A stretch of 64,000 bases of DNA from Streptomyces sp. NBC_00377 (GCF_036075115.1 NZ_CP107958.1:6386001-6450000), one strand, 5' to 3'; shown: positions 40,703 through 49,070, numbered from the stretch's first letter. The notes: a model not told the origin generated them from the sequence alone. Program-made: numbers and translations.

Positions 40703-42160
40703 GTGGACAGTCAGACGGTCGAACCAACACAGACCGTGCAGAGCCCCTCCGCCGCAGGCCGACTCAAACCCAACTCCCTCGGTGTTCTGGGAATCCTCTT
40801 CTTCGTTCTCTCCGCGCAGGCGCCGCTGACCGGCATAGCCGGTGCCGTGCCCATCGCCGTCGCCATTGGCAACGGCGCGGGTGCGCCCGCCGCGTATGCC
40901 GCGGTCGGCGCCGTCATCCTGCTGTTCTCCGTCGGCTTCGTCGCCATGGGGCGACATGTCGTGGACGCCGGCGCCTTCTACATCTACATCGGCAAGGGGC
41001 TCGGCCGCCCCATCGGCTCCGGGAGCGCAGGAGTCGCGCTCTTCGCCTACTGTGCGGTCCAGGCCGCCATGTACGGCTTGTACGGCTTCATCGTCAGTGG
41101 CCTGGTCGAGCAGTACACGGGGCTGAGCGCACCGTGGTGGGTCTGGGTCCTGGTCACCATGGTGATCGTCCAGATCCTCGGTGCCGCCGGGATCGAGATG
41201 GGCGCCAAGATCCTCGCCGTCTTCGTCCTGGCCGAGTTCAGCATCCTGTTCGTCTTCGCCCTGGTGACCTTCTTCAAGGGCGGCGGCCCCGAGGGGCTGG
41301 GCTTCGCCCACAGCTTCTCGCCCCATGCGGCCCTGCACGGGGCACCGGGCGTGGCGCTGATGTTCGCTGTGGCGTCGATGTTCGGCTTCGAGGCCACAGC
41401 GATCTACGGCGAGGAGGCACGGGAGCCCCGCAGGACCGTCCCCCGGGCCACGTACCTGTCCGTCATGGTCGTCACCGTCTTCTTCGCCTTCACCTCGTGG
41501 ATGCTGGTCTCCGCCCATGGCGCCTCGAACGCCACCGCGGCCGCCGGGAAGGCGCTGGAGAGCGGCGACGCCACGTCCTGGGTCTTCGCGCCGATCACCG
41601 CGCAGTTCGGCGGCTGGGCAGGCGACGCGCTGCCCATCCTGCTGGCCACCTCCCTCTTCGCCGGCGTCCTCGCCTTCCACAACTCCGCCAACCGCTACCT
41701 GTTCTCGCTCGGCCGCGACGGCCTGCTGCCGCGCGGGCTGACCGCGATCAACCGACGCCACTCGCCCTGGGCGGCCGGCGGCGTGCAGACCGTGATCTCG
41801 CTCGCGTTGGTCATGTCCTTCGCGCTGCTGGGCAAGGACCCGGTGCTGAGCCTCTTCTCCTGGTTCAGTGGGGTCGCGGTGCTGGCGGTCATGCTCCTGT
41901 ACTTCCTGACCTCCGTCTCGGTGGTCGTGTTCTTCCGCCGGGAACGGCTGGACACTCGCGCCTGGAACACGCTGATCGCCCCCGTCCTGGGTGCGCTCGG
42001 CATCGCCGGTGCCATCTGGCTGATCCTGGCCAACTTCACCACCCTCATCGGCGGGGACCAGGGCACGGCGATGTGGCTGGAGCTCACCGTCCCGGCGGTC
42101 CTGGTCCTGGGCGTCATCGCCGCGCGACTGACTCGTGGCAGGGCGATGGCCGACGTCTGA
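40703..42160 (+). CDS. APC-family amino acid / amine permease
   Basis: A 485-residue membrane transporter with about 12 helices. The first helix carries the APC substrate-site pattern S-A-Q-A-P-L-T-G-I-A-G (about residues 37-47), and G-F-E-A-T-A-I-Y-G-E-E-A (about 230) is typical of helix 6 and its following loop. Related transporters include PuuP-like putrescine and YhdG-like amino acid importers. It probably brings in the amine or amino acid that the island degrades. The GTG start at 40703 is taken over one at 40694. Own promoter with the shared operator and own terminator. Confidence 0.9.
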   Translation: MDSQTVEPTQTVQSPSAAGRLKPNSLGVLGILFFVLSAQAPLTGIAGAVPIAVAIGNGAGAPAAYAAVGAVILLFSVGFVAMGRHVVDAGAFYIYIGKGLGRPIGSGSAGVALFAYCAVQAAMYGLYGFIVSGLVEQYTGLSAPWWVWVLVTMVIVQILGAAGIEMGAKILAVFVLAEFSILFVFALVTFFKGGGPEGLGFAHSFSPHAALHGAPGVALMFAVASMFGFEATAIYGEEAREPRRTVPRATYLSVMVVTVFFAFTSWMLVSAHGASNATAAAGKALESGDATSWVFAPITAQFGGWAGDALPILLATSLFAGVLAFHNSANRYLFSLGRDGLLPRGLTAINRRHSPWAAGGVQTVISLALVMSFALLGKDPVLSLFSWFSGVAVLAVMLLYFLTSVSVVVFFRRERLDTRAWNTLIAPVLGALGIAGAIWLILANFTTLIGGDQGTAMWLELTVPAVLVLGVIAARLTRGRAMADV

Positions 42161-42171
42161 GCCTGCCCCGC

Positions 42172-42224
42172 GGTGTGGCCGGCCCGGTCCTTGTCCTCCC
42201 CCTCGGGCCCGGGCCGGCCACACC
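42172..42224 (+). terminator. Terminator of the permease gene
   Basis: GGTGTGGCCGGCCCGG (42172-42187) and its exact reverse complement (42209-42224), a 16-bp perfect stem with a 21-nt loop. Confidence 0.88.
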
Positions 42225-42394
42225 GACCTCTCCGGGCCGGGGGAGGGCTTGCCCTCAGCCCGGGGTGCGTGAAGAAGCCGTCAGCCGGCCGCTATGCCAC
42301 GTGGCCGACGTGCCAGCCGTACGCTCCGCGCCGCCGAGGTCGAGGCAGTCGCGCGTCATAGCCCTGGTGATCTCCGGATCCGCATCCCCAGAAA

Positions 42395-42560
42395 GCGCCC
42401 CCCTGGAACGCCGGCCGATCTCCGGGCGCGATGGCGCATGGACCGATCCACCGAGCGCGGTGGTCGGCCCCCGGCCGCCGAAGCAGGCGCCGAGCACCGG
42501 TACGCCGAGGTGGTGATCCATGCGCAGGGGCGCGAGTTCGCCCGTGCATGTCCATGACCC
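42395..42560 (-). pseudogene. Remnant of a class I glutamine amidotransferase
   Basis: On the minus strand a short frame reads H-H-L-G-V-P-V-L-G-A-C-F-G-G, then A-L-G-G-S-V and R-P-E-I-G. This is the nucleophile-elbow region of GMP-synthase-like amidotransferases, with the expected V-L-G-I-C-F-G-G-Q and R-P-E-I-G-W pattern. The flanking parts of the domain are missing or out of frame. The rest of the 512-bp gap between permease and dehydrogenase holds the permease terminator and the next operator. Confidence 0.55.
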
Positions 42561-42628
42561 ATTGACCGTACGACCGAACGACAAGCCGGTCGAGACCCCG
42601 GTCTCCCCTGCGGGGACCGCCCGTGGCT

Positions 42629-42646
42629 TATTGTTTGGATTCAAAC
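42629..42646 (+). promoter_or_regulatory. Operator/-10 of the PuuC-PuuD-like operon
   Basis: TATTGT (42629-42634) is a possible -10 box and is overlapped by the palindrome GTTTGGATTCAAAC (42633-42646), the fourth copy of the island operator. No clear -35 was found. Confidence 0.55.
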
Positions 42647-42672
42647 GTAACGCCATGACCTGGAGGCTACGC

Positions 42673-44163
42673 ATGCTGGACATCACCCACGACGACTGGC
42701 TGCGCCGGGCCAAGGCACTGGACGTGTCAGGTGCGCACCACATCGACGGCGCCGACGAACCCGGCGGCGGGCAGTCCTACCCGGCCGTCTCGCCCCGCGA
42801 CGGGCAAGTCCTGGCGCACGTGGCCGACGCCCAGCCCGCCGAGGTGGACGCCGCTGTGGCCGCCGCGCGCCGGGCCTTCGACTCGGGGCCGTGGCCACGC
42901 CTGGCACCTGCCGACCGGGGCCGGGTCCTGTTGCGGATCGCTGATCTGCTGGAGGAGCAGCGTCACCGGCTGGCGCTGACGGTCAGCCTGGAGATGGGCA
43001 AGCCGATCACGGACGCGTACGACATCGAGCTGCGCGCCGCGATCAACACCTTTCGGTGGTACGGGCAGCTGGTGGACAAGCTCACCGACGAGTCGCCGCA
43101 CACCGCGCCCGACGCGCTCGCCCTGGTCACCCGCGAACCGGCGGGTGTCGTCGGCGCGGTCGTCCCCTGGAACTTCCCTCTCACACTGGCGAGCTGGAAG
43201 GTCGCTCCGGCGCTCGCGGCCGGCTGCACCGTGGTGCTCAAGCCGTCGGAGAACTCGCCGCTGTCCGCGTTGCTGCTCGGTCGGCTGGCGACCGAGGCCG
43301 GGCTGCCGCCGGGCGTACTCGACGTCGTCACCGGCGACGGGCCCACCGCCGGACGGGCGATCGGCCTCCACCCGGACGTCGACGTGCTGGCCTTCACCGG
43401 ATCCACCGCCGTCGGGCGGCACTTCCTGCGGTACGCGGCCGACTCCAACCTCAAGCGCGTCTGGCTGGAGCTGGGCGGCAAGTCACCCAACATCATCCTC
43501 CCGGACGCACCCGACCTGGAGAAGGCCGCCGAAACCGCCGCCTGGGGCATCTTCTTCAACCAGGGCGAGATGTGCACGGCCCCTTCGCGGCTGCTCGTCC
43601 ACTCCTCTGTTGCCGAGCGCGTGACGGACACCATCGTGGCGCGGGCCCGGGAACTACGGATCGGTGACCCGCTCGACCCGGTGACCGAGATGGGGGCGCT
43701 GGTCGGTGAGCGCCACCTGCAGCGCGTACTGGAGCACATCGGCACCGGCCTCAACGAGGGCGCTCGGCTGCGGGCCGGGGGCAGCCGCACACTCACCGAC
43801 ACCGGCGGCAGTTACCTGCAGCCCACCGTCTTCGACCACGTGGATCCGGGCATGCGGCTGGCCCGTGAGGAGATCTTCGGCCCCGTCCTGTCCGTGCTCA
43901 CCTTCGACGACCTCGACGAGGCCGTCGCGCTCGCCAACGACACCGAGTACGGCCTGGCCGCCGGTCTGTGGACCTCCGACCTGTCCACCGCCCACCAGGT
44001 CTCGCGCGCGCTGAAGGCCGGCACGGTCTGGGTCAACTGCTACGAGGAGGGCGACCTCACCGTGCCCTTCGGCGGCGTGAAGCAGTCCGGCAACGGACGC
44101 GACAAGTCCGCCCACGCCATCGAGAAGTACACCGAACTCAAGACCACCTGGATCCAGCTGTGA
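42673..44163 (+). CDS. Aldehyde dehydrogenase, PuuC-like
   Basis: A 496-residue NAD(P)-dependent aldehyde dehydrogenase. Catalytic Cys301 lies in Q-G-E-M-C-T-A-P-S-R, the glutamate in L-E-L-G-G-K-S (about 268) and the cofactor loop in V-V-P-W-N-F-P (about 166). The close coupling with a gamma-glutamyl hydrolase gene (4-bp overlap) suggests it oxidises a gamma-glutamyl-amino-aldehyde, as PuuC does in putrescine use. ATG 42673 is chosen because GGAGG lies 6 nt upstream; ATG 42655 would place that site inside the gene. Confidence 0.92.
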   Translation: MLDITHDDWLRRAKALDVSGAHHIDGADEPGGGQSYPAVSPRDGQVLAHVADAQPAEVDAAVAAARRAFDSGPWPRLAPADRGRVLLRIADLLEEQRHRLALTVSLEMGKPITDAYDIELRAAINTFRWYGQLVDKLTDESPHTAPDALALVTREPAGVVGAVVPWNFPLTLASWKVAPALAAGCTVVLKPSENSPLSALLLGRLATEAGLPPGVLDVVTGDGPTAGRAIGLHPDVDVLAFTGSTAVGRHFLRYAADSNLKRVWLELGGKSPNIILPDAPDLEKAAETAAWGIFFNQGEMCTAPSRLLVHSSVAERVTDTIVARARELRIGDPLDPVTEMGALVGERHLQRVLEHIGTGLNEGARLRAGGSRTLTDTGGSYLQPTVFDHVDPGMRLAREEIFGPVLSVLTFDDLDEAVALANDTEYGLAAGLWTSDLSTAHQVSRALKAGTVWVNCYEEGDLTVPFGGVKQSGNGRDKSAHAIEKYTELKTTWIQL

Positions 44164-44879
44164 CGACGCCCGCGCGACCGCTGATCGCGATCCCCGCCCG
44201 CTTCGCCGCCTCCACCTCCGCCCTGCGCTACGCCGCCGAGGTCAACGCCCGCGCGCTGGTGGAGGCGGTCTGGCGGGCCGGCGGTGAACCGGCCACCATC
44301 CACCCCGCCGAGCCCACCGCCGCCGGCGTGGCCGCCCGCCTCGCCCGCTTCGACGGCGTCCTCCTCCCCGGCGGCGGCGATCTCGCCCCGTACCGCTACG
44401 GCGCGAACGACACCCACGACAGCGTGTACGACGTCGACGACCTCCAGGACGCCTTCGATCTGGAAGTCGCCCGCCAGTCCATCGACCTGGGCCTGCCCCT
44501 GCTCGCGATCTGCCGCGGCCTCCAGGTCGTCAACACCGCCCTCGGCGGCACCCTCCACCAGGACATGGGCGGTCCGGACCGCGAGCACCGACATGTCGTG
44601 CACCCGATGGCGATCCGGCGCGGTTCGCTGCTGGAACAGGCCACCGGCGCCGAGAAGGTGGAGGCATCCTGCTACCACCACCAGCGGGTCGACCGTACGG
44701 GCGCCGGCCTCACGATTACCGCCCGGGCCGCCGACGACACGGTGGAAGGGCTCGAACTGCCCGGAGTTCTCGGCTGGTTCGCCGCGGTCCAGTGGCACCC
44801 CGAGGACACCGCCCATGAAGACCCCGCCCAGCAGGGACTGTTCGACGCCCTTGTAGGCGCCGCACGCGACCGCCATTGA
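44160..44879 (+). CDS. Gamma-glutamyl amide hydrolase, PuuD-like class I amidotransferase
   Basis: A 239-residue stand-alone glutamine-amidotransferase-fold hydrolase. The nucleophile is Cys118 in L-A-I-C-R-G-L-Q, and the partner pair is His213/Glu215 in Q-W-H-P-E. The G-G-G-D-L-A-P-Y-R-Y loop is typical of PuuD, which removes glutamate from gamma-glutamyl compounds. The GTG start overlaps the dehydrogenase stop (GTGA), so translation is coupled. It should finish the gamma-glutamyl cycle begun by the GS-like ligase. Confidence 0.93.
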   Translation: MTTPARPLIAIPARFAASTSALRYAAEVNARALVEAVWRAGGEPATIHPAEPTAAGVAARLARFDGVLLPGGGDLAPYRYGANDTHDSVYDVDDLQDAFDLEVARQSIDLGLPLLAICRGLQVVNTALGGTLHQDMGGPDREHRHVVHPMAIRRGSLLEQATGAEKVEASCYHHQRVDRTGAGLTITARAADDTVEGLELPGVLGWFAAVQWHPEDTAHEDPAQQGLFDALVGAARDRH

Positions 44880-45146
44880 CAGCACGAGAACTCACCGCCG
44901 TCTTCCTCGTCGGACGCCGCACAAGTCCTGCCCCCGCGGCTACCTCGCTCCCGGCATAACTCTGCGGCGCATCACCGCCGCCCGAGGGCTGGGACCGCAG
45001 GACATCGCCATCGCCCGATGCGGTCAGCTGCCGCGGTCCACCGGCGGGGAGGGGGATCGCTGCCACCGCGTCACCGGTAACGCGGGGGCTCCGAGCGCCG
45101 CCGGCCGTCATCGCGGCGGAGGCGTTCTCCCGCCTGCGTGCTCAAA
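44880..45146. other. Gap between PuuD-like gene and TetR gene
   Basis: 267 bp between two converging genes. Short open frames exist on both strands but none has a ribosome site or a recognisable motif, and no strong hairpin was found. Confidence 0.4.
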
Positions 45147-45746
45147 TCATGAGGTGCCGGTCTGCAACCCTGCGATGAGTCCGTCGAGTATCCGCAACTG
45201 GCGGGAGGGTGTGGTCAGGCGAGCCGCGAAGATCGCGTTGATCTGGAGTCCCATCAGCGTGGCCATCGCAAGGTCCAAGAACGCATCGAGATCGCAGGAT
45301 GGGTTGATCTCTCCCGCTTCAGCCGCAGTGTGCAGATACGAGAGCATCTGATCGCGCCAGCGCGATATCGCCTGGTCGTAGACGCCGATCAGTTCCTGAT
45401 CGGCTACCGCGTAATTCCAGAAGCCGATGACCACGCGGGCCTCATTGAGACGCTCGTCGTCCAGGGGCATGATCTCGACGCAGAACTTGCGGAACGCGTT
45501 CAGGCCGTTGGCGCCGGCGATGGTGCGGGCGGCCCGCTGCTCGGTGGCTGCATTGGCGCGCTCCAGCGCGGCCCGCAGAATTGCTGCTTTGGTGGGAAAG
45601 TATCGTGCGAGCGCACCGTTGGTGAATCCAGCTTCGGCGGCGAGATCCCGCATGTTCAGCGCCGCGAATCCTCGCCGCGCGACAAGGCGCCATACGGCTT
45701 CGATGATCTCTTCACGCCGCGCGTCGTGGTCCACGATCTTGGGCAT
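45147..45746 (-). CDS. TetR-family regulator (BetI-like)
   Basis: A 199-residue TetR protein whose helix-turn-helix covers about residues 10-53 (I-I-E-A-V-W-R-L-V-A-R-R-G-F, M-R-D-L-A-A-E-A-G-F, G-A-L-A-R-Y-F). The C-terminal half resembles the BetI subgroup. AAGGTG precedes the ATG. It is divergent from the aromatic amino acid decarboxylase (423 bp apart), so either that gene or itself is a probable target. Its codon usage is slightly less GC-extreme than the core genes around it. Confidence 0.9.
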   Translation of the reverse strand: MPKIVDHDARREEIIEAVWRLVARRGFAALNMRDLAAEAGFTNGALARYFPTKAAILRAALERANAATEQRAARTIAGANGLNAFRKFCVEIMPLDDERLNEARVVIGFWNYAVADQELIGVYDQAISRWRDQMLSYLHTAAEAGEINPSCDLDAFLDLAMATLMGLQINAIFAARLTTPSRQLRILDGLIAGLQTGTS

Positions 45747-45756
45747 GGTGACACCT

Positions 45757-45768
45757 TACCAACGGGTA
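45757..45768. promoter_or_regulatory. Possible autoregulatory operator
   Basis: TACCAACGGGTA: half-sites TACC and GGTA around CAACGG's centre, 10 bp upstream of the TetR start codon. Confidence 0.35.
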
Positions 45769-46004
45769 GACGCCCGAATGCTGAGGGCTGTGGTCGCACT
45801 CGCGGACCTCACGGCGGATGAGTCCGAGGGGTCGCGTGACCCGCAGACCCAACCCTGTGACCTGGTGAACCTCTTACGCAACGTGCTCGCGGCAGGGCTG
45901 CACGGAGCGAGGGCGAGGAGCTGTCATTCCCCGTGGGCGTGAGAGGGGTCCCCATGGCGCCCCCTTCCCAGCGGCCCCATAAGGGATTACATTGGAGCTA
46001 TTAA

Positions 46005-46018
46005 TCTACAACTGTAGA
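46005..46018. promoter_or_regulatory. BlaI/CopY-type operator upstream of decarboxylase
   Basis: TCTACAACTGTAGA is a perfect palindrome containing TACA-N2-TGTA, the half-site pair bound by BlaI/MecI/CopY-family repressors. It lies in an AT-richer patch (ATTAAT just before it) about 150 bp upstream of the decarboxylase. The rest of the 423-bp gap (45747-46169) shows no supported gene. Confidence 0.5.
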
Positions 46019-46169
46019 CGACAGGCTCTGGTGCGGCACCAGTCGGTACGCGGCATCGAGGCCCTCTGAATCCGGTAGCGGCCAGCCCGCCCCGGGCACC
46101 TGGTCATCCCCAGCGCTCAGGTGGGCGCTCAGCCCTCGTCATGACCAACACCACCTCTTAGGACAGAGC

Positions 46170-47615
46170 ATGCCTGATCTTGAGCCAGATGAATTCCGCC
46201 GCCAGGGCCACCAGTTGGTCGACTGGGTCGCCCAATACCGCACCTCGCTCCCTTCCCTGCACGTGCGGCCGAAGGTCTCACCGGGCTCCGTGAAGGCGCA
46301 GCTTCCTCGTGAACTGCCTGAGCAGCCGTCCCAGGCGCTGGGCGATGATCTCATCGCCTTGCTCAACGACGTGGTCGTCCCCTCGTCGCTCCACTGGCAG
46401 CACCCGGGCTTCTTCGGCTACTTCCCAGCGAACGCGTCCCTGCTGTCGCTCCTCGGTGACATCGCATCGGGCGGGATCGGAGCGCAGGGAATGCTCTGGT
46501 CGACATCGCCGGCCGGGACGGAGATCGAGCAGGTCCTGCTCGACGGCCTGGCGGATGCCCTGGGCCTTGGTCGCGAGTTCACTTTCGCCGGAGGTGGAGG
46601 CGGTTCGCTACAGGATTCGGCTTCGTCGGCATCGTTGGCCGCCCTGCTGGCTGCGCTGCAGCGCAGCAACCCGGACTGGCGCGAACAGGGCGTGGACGGC
46701 ACCGAGACGGTGTACGTCACTGCCGAGACCCACTCGTCGCTGGCCAAGGCCGTGCGTGTGGCCGGGCTCGGCGCGCGAGCATTGCGGATCGTCCCCTTTA
46801 CCCAGGGCACGCTGTCCATGTCGGCGGATGCCCTGGCAGACATGCTGGCCAAGGACGCGGCCGCCGGAAAGAGGCCGGTCATGGTCTGTCCGACCGTGGG
46901 AACAACCGGCACGGGTGCCATCGACCCAGTGCGAGACGTCGCGCTGGCAGCGCGTGCGTACGAGGCGTGGGTGCACGTCGACGCCGCGTGGGCAGGAGTC
47001 GCGGCGTTGTGTCCCGAGTTCCGCTGGCTCCTGGACGGCGTGAACCTTGTCGACTCGTTCTGCACCGACGCACACAAGTGGTTCTACACCGCCTTCGACG
47101 CCTCGTTCATGTGGGTGAGGGATGCCCGAGCGCTGCCCACAGCGCTGTCCATCACACCGGAGTACCTGCGTAACGCTGCGACCGAATCGGGCGAAGTCAT
47201 CGACTACCGCGACTGGCAGGTCCCGTTGGGCCGTCGTATGCGTGCGTTGAAGATCTGGTCGGTGGTGCACGGCGCCGGACTGGAAGGCCTGCGCGAAAGC
47301 ATCCGCGGCCACGTCGCTATGGCCAACTCCTTGGCCGACCGGATCGAGAGCGAGTCGGGCTTCGCCCTGGCCACCCCGCCATCACTGGCACTCGTATGTC
47401 TGTACCTCGTCGACCGGGAAGGGCGCCCCGACGACGCCGCTACCAAGGCAGCAATGGAGGCGGTCAACGCCGAAGGGCATTCGTTCCTCACGCACACATC
47501 GGTCAACGGTCACTTCGCGATTCGCGTCGCCATCGGCGCGACGACGACGCTGCCCGACCACATCGACACCCTGTGGGACTCGCTTCGCAAAGCCGCTCGC
47601 CAGAGCGGTGGATGA
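46170..47615 (+). CDS. Aromatic-L-amino-acid decarboxylase (PLP, group II)
   Basis: A 481-residue PLP enzyme of the DOPA/tryptophan/phenylalanine decarboxylase family. Typical pieces are H-P-G-F-F-G-Y-F-P-A-N (about residues 77-87), S-L-Q-D-S-A-S-S-A-S (about 146-155), V-H-V-D-A-A-W-A-G (about 270-278) and the cofactor lysine Lys303 in D-A-H-K-W-F. It removes CO2 from an aromatic amino acid to give the amine (tyramine, dopamine, phenethylamine or tryptamine). AGGACAG precedes the ATG. In this island it could supply the amine for gamma-glutamylation. An IS630 remnant begins at its very stop codon. Confidence 0.93.
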   Translation: MPDLEPDEFRRQGHQLVDWVAQYRTSLPSLHVRPKVSPGSVKAQLPRELPEQPSQALGDDLIALLNDVVVPSSLHWQHPGFFGYFPANASLLSLLGDIASGGIGAQGMLWSTSPAGTEIEQVLLDGLADALGLGREFTFAGGGGGSLQDSASSASLAALLAALQRSNPDWREQGVDGTETVYVTAETHSSLAKAVRVAGLGARALRIVPFTQGTLSMSADALADMLAKDAAAGKRPVMVCPTVGTTGTGAIDPVRDVALAARAYEAWVHVDAAWAGVAALCPEFRWLLDGVNLVDSFCTDAHKWFYTAFDASFMWVRDARALPTALSITPEYLRNAATESGEVIDYRDWQVPLGRRMRALKIWSVVHGAGLEGLRESIRGHVAMANSLADRIESESGFALATPPSLALVCLYLVDREGRPDDAATKAAMEAVNAEGHSFLTHTSVNGHFAIRVAIGATTTLPDHIDTLWDSLRKAARQSGG

Positions 47616-47960
47616 CTACTGACCTTGGCGGATTGGCTTCGTGTGCCGGGGCTGAGGGTCAGGCCGGGTTTCGGTGAGGCAGCCGTCGATGAGTGCCGGA
47701 TGGCGCTGGATGTGGGCGAGGCCTTGACGGAGGGTGCGGGTGAGGTGGTCAGGGTCGGTGAATGCGGTGTTGGCCATCGGGTCTCTTCGTAACAGGGACC
47801 AAACCCCTTCCAGCGGGTTCGAGTCGGGGCTCTAGGAGGGGAGCTGGACGATCGTGAGCCAATCGTGGCCCGCAGCGTAATCACGCAGGCCGGCGGTGCG
47901 ATGGGTGTGGAGACGCATACCGCATGACACCGGTATACCGCAGTGATCACTCAAGGTCAC
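47616..47960 (-). pseudogene. IS630-type transposase C-terminal remnant
   Basis: The minus frame reads H-T-H-R-T-A-G-L-R-D-Y, D-W-L-T-I-V-Q-L-P-S, then a TAG stop (about 47832-47834), then S-P-D-S-N-P-L-E-G-V-W-S-L-L-R-R. This is the last DDE block of IS630/Tc1 transposases, where the normal residue at the stop is tyrosine. The N-terminal two thirds are missing, and no terminal repeats were found. It abuts the decarboxylase stop. Confidence 0.75.
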
Positions 47961-48207
47961 TACCCGAAGGCAACCCGCAAGCTCAGTCACGGCAGCTGTA
48001 GTTCGTGACTCGTCGGGTCCTGATCATGTTGTGGCTGCCGCGATCTCGTTCCGGCGACGGTAGGCGGTCGCCTGGTGCTGGTGATGGCGGCGCCACCTCG
48101 ACCAGCGAGGCGGCCAGCAGCAGACGAGTCGGGCTGTACGCCGGATTTGCCACCCGGTCGCCTCGCGGCGGCCGGGGAGACTGCCATCCATCGACGAGCT
48201 GACCCGA
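47961..48207. other. Non-coding stretch between two remnants
   Basis: About 250 bp without a frame that has a start site and a motif. It probably belongs to the recombined edge of the island. Confidence 0.35.
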
Positions 48208-48445
48208 CTACTGCTCCACCCCGGCCACGAGGGCCCGCTGGCTATGGGCCAGCGCCTCGGCCGCGGTTAGCGGCACGAGGATCCTGGAGTCGACCTCGAA
48301 GACGTTCTGGAGCAGCGTGGAGAACGACAGGGCGGGCAGCGAGTCGATTCCCAGACCCGTGAAACGCGCACTGGGGCGCAGGTCCGCGGGGGAGCAGTCC
48401 AGCAGCGTGCTGGCGGCCCACCCAGCAGGTAGGCGCGCGCACCGT
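48208..48445 (-). pseudogene. Polyketide-synthase-like acyl carrier domain remnant
   Basis: The minus frame ending at 48208 reads R-P-S-A-R-F-T-G-L-G-I-D-S-L-P-A-L, with the phosphopantetheine serine in G-I-D-S-L, followed by L-V-P-L-T-A-A-E-A-L-A. This is the end of a carrier protein as found at module ends of type I polyketide synthases. Only about 70 residues survive; upstream it merges into the end of the DedA gene. Not functional. Confidence 0.6.
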
Positions 48446-48455
48446 TGCCGTAGAC

Positions 48456-49070
48456 CTAGGTCGCCGGCCGGCGGCGCATCAGGTACGCCGCGGCGGCCCC
48501 CGCGCCGAACAGCGCGAGCACCGAGACGCCGGTCGCCAGCCACGTCGTGCCCAGCCAGTGGGCGCCGAAGTAGCCGAGCGCGGCGCTGTAGCCCGCCCAG
48601 GACAGGCCCGCCAGCGCGGACCAGGGGAGGAACTCGCGCGGGCGGCGATGGGCGGCGCCCGCGATCAGGGAGACCACGGAACGGCCCGCGGGGGCGAAAC
48701 GGGCCAGCACGACGAGGGCGCCGCCGCCCCGGGCCAGCGCGTCGCCGAGACGTTCCTGCGCGGTGGTCAGCCGACGGGAGCGGGAGATCGCCCGGTCCAG
48801 GCGCTCACCGCCGCGCCAGGCCAGCCGGTAGGCCACCAGGTCGCCCAGCACCGAGGCGGTCGCCGCGGAGAGGATCAGCACCATGACGTCCGGCACGTCG
48901 TGCGGGACCTGACCCGTCGCCGCGCCGGAGCCGGCCGCCGCGGCCGTCGCCGCGGTGATGACGAGCACCCCGCTGGGCAGCACGGGAAGGAAAACGTCGA
49001 GGAGGACCGACAGGCCCACCACCGCGTAGATCCATGGGCTGCCGAACAAAGCCCCCACGCTTTCGACCAC
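48456..49070 (-). CDS. DedA-family membrane protein
   Basis: A 204-residue DedA/SNARE-associated (VTT) membrane protein with about five hydrophobic segments. The conserved R-F-A-P-A-G-R motif is present (about residues 127-133), together with G-x-x-x-G near the helix hairpins. DedA proteins flip lipids and help keep proton-motive force. Start is a GTG pair at 49070/49073 with GGGGAG; 49070 has the better spacing. First core-like gene after the island on this side. Confidence 0.88.
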   Translation of the reverse strand: MVESVGALFGSPWIYAVVGLSVLLDVFLPVLPSGVLVITAATAAAAGSGAATGQVPHDVPDVMVLILSAATASVLGDLVAYRLAWRGGERLDRAISRSRRLTTAQERLGDALARGGGALVVLARFAPAGRSVVSLIAGAAHRRPREFLPWSALAGLSWAGYSAALGYFGAHWLGTTWLATGVSVLALFGAGAAAAYLMRRRPAT

